Positions 1 through 6,192 of a DNA stretch of 10,156 bases are shown one piece after another. The number at the start of each line of letters is the position of its first letter. Positions within the stretch are counted from its first letter, which is position 1. The stretch lies in the NCBI GenBank assembly GCA_002299865.1, contig DBNV01000076.1:45718-55873 (forward strand), in the 5' to 3' direction. A program made the position numbers and the translations under genes. Source of the DNA: Desulfonatronaceae bacterium UBA663. GTDB taxonomy: Bacteria > Desulfobacterota > Desulfovibrionia > Desulfovibrionales > Desulfonatronaceae. The notes below the pieces were generated by a model that was not told the origin of the DNA, ran no database searches, and was given only the letters and a program-made list of their open reading frames with translations.

Positions 1-2
1 CA

Positions 3-131
3 CAAATCGTCCGTGTCATCACTTTTGAGGGATTTGTGGAGGCTGTGCAATGGACGAAAGAGGCCGAGTTAGCCAACCTGGACGGAAGAACGCTGTCTCA
101 CTATGAACTGCACCGCCGCCGGGCCTCCTGA
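3..131 (+). CDS. 3' end of an unidentified protein, cut by the left window edge
   Basis: One forward frame stays open from the left edge to a TGA at 129-131, giving 42 C-terminal residues that begin QIVRVITFEGFVEAVQW and end SHYELHRRRAS. The other two forward frames hit stops earlier, and codon use resembles that of the neighbouring genes (many C- and G-ending codons). It converges on the radical SAM gene, whose stop lies 13 bp further on, so it is not part of that operon. I do not recognise the family. The tail is charged and hydrophilic with no membrane segment. A chance open frame of this length cannot be excluded; the sequence to the left would settle it. Confidence 0.45.
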   Translation, partial: QIVRVITFEGFVEAVQWTKEAELANLDGRTLSHYELHRRRAS

Positions 132-144
132 CTTAGGCGGCTGT

Positions 145-1332
145 TCACTGCCACAACCCGGAAATGGCGGTGCCGCAGTTGCTGCAGGTGCCGTTTTTCA
201 GGTTCATTTCCGCGACAATGAAGCCGATTCTTTTGATCACCTTCTGCCCACAGCCGGGGCAGAAGGTGTTTTCACCCTCATGTCCGATAACTTTGGCAAT
301 ATAGACATGCTTCAGGCCGGACCGCAAACCTGCCTCACGGGCCTGCTCCAGGACGGAGACCGGGGTCTGCGGCAGGGTGGAAAGCCTGAATAGAGGATAA
401 AAGCGGGCAAAGTGCAACGGTGTCTCCGGACCCAGTTCGTCCACGATCCAGCGGCACATCTCCCTGATCAGGCCCAAATCATCGTTCAGGGTGGGGATAA
501 CGATATTGGTAATCTCCAAGTGGACGCCCTCGCCACGGAGCAGTTTTAGATTTTCCAGGACAGGTGCCAGTTCCCCGCCGACCACGTTTTGGTAAAAGGC
601 TGGGTCAAAACTCTTTAAGTCCACATTGGCCGCATCCAGTGTCCGGCAAAGCTCCTTTAGCGGTTCCGGCCGGATGTAAGCGGCGGTGTGCACGAGATTC
701 AGCAGCCCGGCCTCTTTGGCCAAAACAGCGATACTTGTCATGTACTCGTAGAAAGCTACCGGCTCGCCAATGGCATAACTGACGGCGCGGACGCCGGAAG
801 CCAGCGCATGGGCCACTATTTTTTCCGGTGGCATGTCGTAGTTGTGTACTTCTTCTGGTTTGACAAGGGCAATATGCCAGGCTTCGCAAAAATGGCAAGA
901 CAGGTTGCAGCCGGCTGTTGTAACTGACAAAACCCGACTGCCAGGCAGTACGTGGTAGAAGGGTTTGCGTTCCACAGGGTCTTCCTGCAGCAGGGCGGGG
1001 TTGCCGTAGGTCAGGGTATGCCCGACCCCGCCGCGATTTTCGCGCACCCGGCAGGGCGCCCGTTCTCCTTCCGCCAAAGTACATTTCCTGGGGCAGAGCT
1101 GACATTGAACAGTGCGGTTTCCCGCCTGTTGGAACCAAGGTGAGGGTACGGGCCGAACCAGGCCGACCTGCGCGCCTCTGGCCGCTTGTTCTTGCGGTTC
1201 ACTTCTGTCCGGAGCACAACCCGCCACTCCGGATAGAACAGTAGCGCAAACAGAAGCCGCGCCGGCTGTGACGAATTCCCGTCGGCTTAAGCCGCGTCGG
1301 TTCAAGCCGATGGACAGCTTTGTCTTTGACAC
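145..1332 (-). CDS. TAT-exported, probably lipidated radical SAM protein, AmrS (AmmeMemoRadiSam) type
   Basis: 395 aa. The start is the GTG at 1332, preceded at good spacing by GGGGAGG; an ATG further upstream at 1461 lies deep in the previous gene and would bury the signal. The N-terminus carries a twin-arginine motif (SRREFV, RR at 17-18), a hydrophobic stretch and a lipobox-like VAGC with Cys39. Next come a Cys cluster C77-x2-C80-x3-C84 and C94 (QCQLCPRKC), the radical SAM motif CxxxCxxC at C142, C146 and C149 (GCNLSCHFC), the SYAIGEPVAFYEYM segment typical of the AmrS/COG1180 group, and a C-terminal zinc ribbon (CPGC, then CSNC). Family knowledge: these enzymes bind a 4Fe-4S cluster and cleave SAM to start radical chemistry; the AmrS substrate is, to my knowledge, unknown. 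The start overlaps the 3' end of the upstream membrane synthase-like gene by 31 bp, suggesting coupled translation. The usual AmmA (AMMECR1) and Memo partners are absent here. Export of a SAM-dependent enzyme is the odd point. Confidence 0.85.
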   Translation of the reverse strand: MSKTKLSIGLNRRGLSRREFVTAGAASVCATVLSGVAGCAPDRSEPQEQAARGAQVGLVRPVPSPWFQQAGNRTVQCQLCPRKCTLAEGERAPCRVRENRGGVGHTLTYGNPALLQEDPVERKPFYHVLPGSRVLSVTTAGCNLSCHFCEAWHIALVKPEEVHNYDMPPEKIVAHALASGVRAVSYAIGEPVAFYEYMTSIAVLAKEAGLLNLVHTAAYIRPEPLKELCRTLDAANVDLKSFDPAFYQNVVGGELAPVLENLKLLRGEGVHLEITNIVIPTLNDDLGLIREMCRWIVDELGPETPLHFARFYPLFRLSTLPQTPVSVLEQAREAGLRSGLKHVYIAKVIGHEGENTFCPGCGQKVIKRIGFIVAEMNLKNGTCSNCGTAISGLWQ

Positions 1333-3767
1333 TGCACAAACCTCCCCGTAATTAAAAGTACTACCAAGGCGGCCAAGGCGACTGTTGCGGCCAGCAGGCA
1401 GCAGGCTGCGATGCCCAGAACAGGCGCTACCACTGCGCCGGCCAGGATGGCTCCCAGACATGCTCCAAAAAGCTCAATGCCGTAAATAGCGCCAGTGGTT
1501 TTTTCCGGCTGCCTGCTCAAGGCCAGATAGCAGGCGGTAGACAGTGGAAAACAAATCCCGTTAACTAGCCCTATCGCAAAAGTAAGCGTGTAAAAAATGA
1601 CAAGCACTAAGGCAAGGGGCTGTAGCGCCGCAACCCCGGGGAGTGCGGCAGCGATGACTATGGAGAGCAAAACAATCATCGCCTGAGAGGCTGCCAGGAG
1701 ATTCAGCCGGCCTTTGTCAGCCACGTAGCGATGGGTCAGAAAGGTTCCCAGCGCTAGGCCGCCCATAAAGACAGCCATAATCAAGCCGATCTTTTCATAG
1801 ACAAAACCATAGATGCTTTGAAAGGAAAAGAGCATGGCCATTTGCAGCGACATGGCGGAAAGTCCTGTGGCAAAAGCAGTGAAAAGTACGGCAAATCCCG
1901 TGACGCTCCTTTCTTTGCCCCTCCTGCCTACCCGCCAGACGACAACCCCCAAAAAGGGAACCAGGGCCAAAAGTAAAATCCACCCGGGCTGAAGGCGCAG
2001 CAGCCACCGGAACATTTCTCCGCCGCCGGGCCTGCTCAACTCATCCCAAAACATCATGGTGTAAAAGTAGGCGATCGGCCTGAAATCTGAATTGATAAAG
2101 TAGCGTTGCTGTACCGGCGGCAAATACTTTGCAATCTGTTCCAGTTCCGCCAGCGGCGGAAGCAAAAGGGGCAAAGCGGGCGGGCCGGTCAGTTGCGCGC
2201 CGCTGCTGCGTCCGTGATGGCGGACAGTCCAGTTCACCTGCCGGAGCTGAACTTCCGGCAGCAAGGTGTGAAAGTGTTCCGGCGAGAATCCGTCCGCCAC
2301 AATTCCCAGTTTCCTGAACCGTTTCTCCAGAACAGCCGCGTCTACCGAGATTTGCTCCCAGGTATCAGTGGCGATAAACAGCATGGACCTCTCGCCGGCC
2401 ACAAGCACTCGGGAAAATTCAAGCGAAAGCGTATGGTAAATAGTCGTGTTGCGGTTGGCTATAGCCAATCCCCGCAGGTCCGGGGTGGAGGAGGCGGCCA
2501 GGACAAACACTCCTCCGGGCAGGAGCAAGGCGGCGGCTTCGCGGAAAAATTCCCGGGTATAATAGCGATTCCAGACTGCCGTGACCGGGTCAGGCAGGTC
2601 AGCGATAATCAGGTCGTAACGCTCAGGCGCGGTTTTCACGAAAAGCCTGGCATCGGTGTGCAGCAGGCGTACTCTTTTGTCTCCCAGCGCCGCCAGGGTG
2701 GCGGCAGAAAGATAAGGGCGGGCTATCCCGGTCAGCACCGGGTCCAACTCTATGTAATCAATCCTCTCTGCCGGGTACCGGACTATTTCGCTTAAGCTGC
2801 CGCGCAAGCCGCCGCCAAGCAGCAGAATACTCCTGGGTGCCGGGTGTTGTGTCATGGCCAAGTGGGCGAAGTGTACCGCTTCCTGCTTTTCAAATCCGGG
2901 AGCCGGAGTTAACGGGCCGGCTGTGCTGAACAGCAGGTGCCCGCTCTGAAAAAAGGTATATTGGTCCCGGCTTTGCAGCACAGCGATGGTGCCGTACCTG
3001 GACTGACTTGTTTCAACCAGTTGGTAGAGCGGTGTGAAGTAATGCCATTTCATCCGGTACGCCTGTTGATTCAGTTGCTGCATGAAGGGAAACGCAACGA
3101 CAGCCACCAGCGGCAGGGTCCAGAGGAGCAGACGGCGTGGCCCCGTCCGGAAGGCGGGGGTTGCTACTTTGATGGGCCCTGACAGGACGGCGGCTAGCAG
3201 CAGCAGACCGGCTATAAAAGCTGCCTGGAACGAATTCAGATAATGCACCAGCAGGAAAGTAAAAGCCAGTCCGCCGAGCATATTGCCTGCCGCCTCAACT
3301 AGATAGGTCTTCCCGGCGGCTGAGGTGTCACTGGTTCCGGAATGTTCACGCCAGACCCTGGAAAGCAGCACAAAATGGATGCCAAGCAACAGGCAGGCAG
3401 GCGCTAGAACCAGGAAAGCTGACAGCGCCATATCGGTCAAAGTCAGGTAGGCACCGGGAAGAACATCGAAAAATCGGCGCAACCCCCGAATGAGCCAGAT
3501 GGTGGCGGGTAACAACGGCAAGATGCCTGCCGTGCATAACATCAGCAAGCCCAAAGGATTTTTGCTGCGGACGGATAAGACCGCACCCAGGCGGCTGCCT
3601 GCTCCGATCCAGGCCAGCCAGGCAGCCAGGATCACGCCGATGGACAATTCACTGCCGTGAAAGACCATCAACAACTCCCGCAGGAAGAGAACCTGGGCAA
3701 TCTGTGCAACGGCACCCAGCATGAGCACCGCCGGGAAAGGGGTCAGGGGTTTTTCGCTTAGAGCCAT
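1302..3767 (-). CDS. Membrane protein with an embedded spermidine-synthase-fold domain (fused MFS/spermidine synthase type)
   Basis: 821 aa. The only plausible start is the ATG at 3767; an in-frame stop lies a few codons upstream and no clear ribosome site is seen. By eye: TM1-6 within about 10-198, TM7 at 212-230, a soluble Rossmann-type domain at about 240-590, TM8 at 594-612, TM9-14 at about 622-808. The soluble part shows SRYGTIAV (256-263), GGGLRG (318-323), IELDP (339-343), TDAR (371-374) and ADLPDP (389-394), which are the landmarks of the spermidine synthase family. The Asp of the usual GGGDG, which contacts decarboxylated SAM in true synthases, is Leu here. Positive loops after TM2 (SRLGAVLSVRSK), TM6 (FRTGPRR), TM8 (RVGRRGKER) and TM10 (HRYVADKGR) fit the cytoplasmic side, which places the soluble domain outside. 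The two six-TM halves look like a duplication. The radical SAM gene overlaps its 3' end by 31 bp. The substrate is unknown; I would not call it a polyamine synthase. Confidence 0.85.
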   Translation of the reverse strand: MALSEKPLTPFPAVLMLGAVAQIAQVLFLRELLMVFHGSELSIGVILAAWLAWIGAGSRLGAVLSVRSKNPLGLLMLCTAGILPLLPATIWLIRGLRRFFDVLPGAYLTLTDMALSAFLVLAPACLLLGIHFVLLSRVWREHSGTSDTSAAGKTYLVEAAGNMLGGLAFTFLLVHYLNSFQAAFIAGLLLLAAVLSGPIKVATPAFRTGPRRLLLWTLPLVAVVAFPFMQQLNQQAYRMKWHYFTPLYQLVETSQSRYGTIAVLQSRDQYTFFQSGHLLFSTAGPLTPAPGFEKQEAVHFAHLAMTQHPAPRSILLLGGGLRGSLSEIVRYPAERIDYIELDPVLTGIARPYLSAATLAALGDKRVRLLHTDARLFVKTAPERYDLIIADLPDPVTAVWNRYYTREFFREAAALLLPGGVFVLAASSTPDLRGLAIANRNTTIYHTLSLEFSRVLVAGERSMLFIATDTWEQISVDAAVLEKRFRKLGIVADGFSPEHFHTLLPEVQLRQVNWTVRHHGRSSGAQLTGPPALPLLLPPLAELEQIAKYLPPVQQRYFINSDFRPIAYFYTMMFWDELSRPGGGEMFRWLLRLQPGWILLLALVPFLGVVVWRVGRRGKERSVTGFAVLFTAFATGLSAMSLQMAMLFSFQSIYGFVYEKIGLIMAVFMGGLALGTFLTHRYVADKGRLNLLAASQAMIVLLSIVIAAALPGVAALQPLALVLVIFYTLTFAIGLVNGICFPLSTACYLALSRQPEKTTGAIYGIELFGACLGAILAGAVVAPVLGIAACCLLAATVALAALVVLLITGRFVQCQRQSCPSA

Positions 3768-3842
3768 TGTGCTTGTAACAGGGCGTCAAGGCCGGGGTGC
3801 CAAGATCGAAGTAAATAAAGTTGAACAGGGAGTAGCTAAAGG

Positions 3843-3895
3843 ATTAGACCGGCGAGGAGAAAAATGCCGTCTTAAGTTTAGCGGGCCGGTCTTAT
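3843..3895. repeat. Imperfect inverted repeat upstream of the synthase-like gene
   Basis: Arms AGACCGGC (3846-3853) and GCCGGTCT (3885-3892) are perfect complements; allowing one mismatch the pairing reaches 3843 and 3895 (11 bp). The 31-nt loop contains a T-run on the minus strand. It lies in the 197-bp gap between the M23 gene and the synthase-like gene, both transcribed leftward. It could be a regulatory site or leader structure for the latter. A second, smaller dyad, GGGTGA (3924-3929) with TCACCC (3937-3942), lies nearer the M23 stop; neither is followed by a T-tract, so neither looks like a standard terminator. I see no gene and no convincing promoter in this gap. Confidence 0.4.
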
Positions 3896-3964
3896 ACGCA
3901 ACCTCGAAAGACTTTGCGTATGTGGGTGACAGGACATCACCCCGACGATCGTGAGATGAATTTG

Positions 3965-4813
3965 CTAATCCATTAGCGGCAAGGGGTCCACCCACATGCC
4001 CAGTACGCTTAGACCAAAGTGCAGATGCGGTCCGGTGACCCGTCCTGTGGCCCCGATTTTGCCGATGACTTGGCCGGCTGAAACCATTTGGCCATAGGTT
4101 ACATTGATCTCGGAAAGATGGATGTACTGGGTGACAAGTCCCAGACCGTGGTCAATGTACACGGACTTGCCAGCAAAGTAGTGCTCCCCTGTCAGGATGA
4201 CCTCGCCCGCACTGAACGCCAGGACCGACGTGCCTTCAGCCCCGCGCAGGTCTACGCCGCGATGCGGCGCTCTGGGCTCGTCGTTGAAAAACCGGCGCAG
4301 GCCGAACGGGCTGGACACCGATCCTGCCACGGGCCGGGTAAAAGGTTTTCCCCAATGTCGTTGCTCACTGATCCGCTCCAGGGCTGCACGGACCTGGCGG
4401 CGTTCCTCCTCAATGTGGGGCATGAGGGACGGATCCGGGGTGACCATTTTCCGGGCCACGCGTAGGCGTTGTTCCGGGAAGGATCGGGGGCGAACATCGA
4501 CTTCCTTGACAAACGCAATCCGCCGGTCCAAGATCTCCAACTCTCCGACAATCCGGTGCATACCGGGGACGATATCCAGGGGAGCGCCCAAAAGGATCAG
4601 GGCTTCCCCCTCGATGGCGGGAACGCGGACCTGCCTGTCCAGCCAGCGCAAATGCAGGCCGGAAAAGTCCTGCGTACTCCGTACTTTCAAAAAGAACGGC
4701 GCTCCCACGTCCACTGCGGCGGGCACGTCGATCTCGACATGGGCCAGGGCCGCAGACGAGAAAAACAAGGCCGCCGCAAGAATTAAAAAACAGAGAGATC
4801 GCGTCTTGGTCAT
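3965..4813 (-). CDS. Secreted M23-family metallopeptidase (LytM/peptidoglycan endopeptidase-like)
   Basis: 282 aa from the ATG at 4813, chosen because it begins directly with a signal peptide (positive MTKTR, hydrophobic core, probable cleavage after ALA at 24); longer forms would run into xseA coding sequence. Residues 25-150 are a beta-rich and then charged linker region. The M23 domain follows at about 165-282 with HRGVD (H184, D188), YIHLS (H231) and HLHFG (H263, H265), the zinc ligands and catalytic His pattern of active LytM-type enzymes. Family knowledge: such enzymes cut peptide cross-links in peptidoglycan, or act as cell-wall regulators when degenerate; here the residues are intact, so cleavage in the periplasm is likely. 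The ATG lies two bases after the xseA stop and has no recognisable ribosome site, so it is read by coupling or from the promoter-like sequence inside the xseA end. It is the last gene of the proS operon here. Confidence 0.88.
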   Translation of the reverse strand: MTKTRSLCFLILAAALFFSSAALAHVEIDVPAAVDVGAPFFLKVRSTQDFSGLHLRWLDRQVRVPAIEGEALILLGAPLDIVPGMHRIVGELEILDRRIAFVKEVDVRPRSFPEQRLRVARKMVTPDPSLMPHIEEERRQVRAALERISEQRHWGKPFTRPVAGSVSSPFGLRRFFNDEPRAPHRGVDLRGAEGTSVLAFSAGEVILTGEHYFAGKSVYIDHGLGLVTQYIHLSEINVTYGQMVSAGQVIGKIGATGRVTGPHLHFGLSVLGMWVDPLPLMD

Positions 4814-4815
4814 GG

Positions 4816-6174
4816 TTAGCAAATTATACCCGCTTCGTCCTGCGTACTCAAGACCTTGGCTGTGACCCTGCCCCTGCGGGGGATGATGCACACAATGTCG
4901 CCCGGGTCGATCTGGGCCGCATCGCGCAGATATCCTTTCCCGTTAGGGCGTTGAACCAAGCAGAAGCCTTTGTCCAGGGGTCGGACCGGATCCAGACCGG
5001 CCAGGGCCGTTGTACGGTTGCTCATCTCCTGATCGCGACGACGCAAGGCCTCGGTCATGGCTGCGGCCATGTCTCGTTCAGCCCGCTCCAAGCGCAGCCT
5101 TGTGGTCTGCCAGAAGCGATCATCCAGGCTTCGCGCCAGAAAACGGCCTGATTGCCTCAGATTCGCCGCCCGGCGTTCGACCATGTTCCTGCCCAGCCGA
5201 GCCAGGCTTTTTTCCAGGTCGCGCAACCGCTCCAAGGTCCGTGACATCTTGGCCTTGGGCGACAACCAGGACAGGGCCTGCTCCCGCGCCGCCAAAAGCT
5301 CCTCCCGGCGGCCCAGAAAACCGCGCATCACCTGCTGCAAACGGCCCTGTGCGTCGTCCACCATCTGCGCCAGGACCCCGCGTTCGGGCCAGAGCAGGTG
5401 GGCCGCATGGCTGGGCGTGGCCGCGCGCATGTCCGCCACCAGATCTGCAATGGACGTGTCCGTTTCATGGCCGATGCCCGTGAGCACGGGGATCGCGGAG
5501 TTGAAAACAGCCCGGGCCAGATCCTCGTTGTTGAAGGCCCAGAGGTCCTCCAGAGACCCGCCGCCGCGGATGAGCACGATCACCTCGGCCCAACCCTGAG
5601 CGTTGATCTCGGCGATGGCCCGAATGATTTGTCCCGGGGCCTCGTCGCCCTGGACCAGGACCGGATGGATCCGAATGGATGAACCATGGCCGCGCTCTGC
5701 GGCCAGACGCAGAAAATCCCTTATGGCCGCACCGCCCGGTGCGGTGACCACCGCCGTGCGCACGGGATGGCCGGGCAGGGGGCGCTTGCGTTCCTGGTCA
5801 AAATATCCCAGTCCGGCCAGCCGCTTTTTGAGTGCCTCGAATTCCAGGAACAAAGCACCCAACCCCTGGTCCTGGACCATTTCCACGACCAGCTGATAGG
5901 CGCCCCGGGGCGGATACACGGTCAGGCGTCCGGCGCAGACCAGTTCCTGGCCGTTGACCAACGCGGCCCGGGCCGCAGCCGGCTGCCACTGTTGGGACTT
6001 GAACCAGACTGCGGCGAGACAGGCCTCGCCGTCCTTGAGCGTGAAATAGACATGGCCGGAGCCTGGCCGGGACAGGTTGGAAACCTGGCCCCGCACCCAG
6101 ACGATGGGGAACTCGCCCTCCAAGGTCGCCTTGACGGCCTGGGTCAGTTCACGGACGGAAAAAATATGGGCCAT
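4816..6174 (-). CDS. xseA: Exodeoxyribonuclease VII large subunit
   Basis: 452 aa, close to the 456 of E. coli XseA. Together with several copies of the small subunit XseB it forms cytoplasmic exonuclease VII, which degrades single-stranded DNA from both ends to oligonucleotides and takes part in repair. An N-terminal OB-fold (about 1-100, with VWVRGQVSNL and GHVYFTLKD) binds ssDNA; the catalytic region follows at about 120-260, with RDF at 152-154, RGGGSLEDLW (203-212) and GIGHETD (233-239). D153, R203, H236 and D239 line up, with an offset of two, with the residues I recall as essential in E. coli. A long charged helical stretch (about 265-390) is the predicted XseB-binding coiled coil, and LDPVRPLDKGF closes the protein as usual. 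It starts 18 bp after proS and ends two bases before the M23 ATG. No xseB is present in the window. Confidence 0.96.
   Translation of the reverse strand: MAHIFSVRELTQAVKATLEGEFPIVWVRGQVSNLSRPGSGHVYFTLKDGEACLAAVWFKSQQWQPAAARAALVNGQELVCAGRLTVYPPRGAYQLVVEMVQDQGLGALFLEFEALKKRLAGLGYFDQERKRPLPGHPVRTAVVTAPGGAAIRDFLRLAAERGHGSSIRIHPVLVQGDEAPGQIIRAIAEINAQGWAEVIVLIRGGGSLEDLWAFNNEDLARAVFNSAIPVLTGIGHETDTSIADLVADMRAATPSHAAHLLWPERGVLAQMVDDAQGRLQQVMRGFLGRREELLAAREQALSWLSPKAKMSRTLERLRDLEKSLARLGRNMVERRAANLRQSGRFLARSLDDRFWQTTRLRLERAERDMAAAMTEALRRRDQEMSNRTTALAGLDPVRPLDKGFCLVQRPNGKGYLRDAAQIDPGDIVCIIPRRGRVTAKVLSTQDEAGIIC
4823..4851 (-). promoter_or_regulatory. Sigma70-like promoter inside the 3' end of xseA, aimed at the M23 gene
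   Basis: On the minus strand TTGAGT (4846-4851) is followed after exactly 17 bases by a perfect TATAAT (4823-4828). The M23 ATG starts only nine bases after the TATAAT, so transcription from here would begin at or next to the start codon and give a nearly leaderless message. That would fit the missing ribosome site. The hexamers lie in xseA codons, so chance is possible. Confidence 0.35.
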
Positions 6175-6192
6175 GGCAGCGTAAAACGCGGA

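Noticed and set aside
115..141. Terminator between the convergent genes at the left edge
   Set aside because: GCCGCC (115-120) and GGCGGC (136-141) pair over only six bases with a 15-base loop and no T-tract on either side.
145..1461. Longer radical SAM reading frame starting with ATG at 1461
   Set aside because: The extra 43 residues lie in the overlapping synthase-like gene and precede the TAT signal; the GTG at 1332 has a strong ribosome site.
2106..2795. Plus-strand open frame of 229 codons
   Set aside because: Antisense to the synthase-like domain; low-complexity Gly/Gln-rich translation with no family resemblance.
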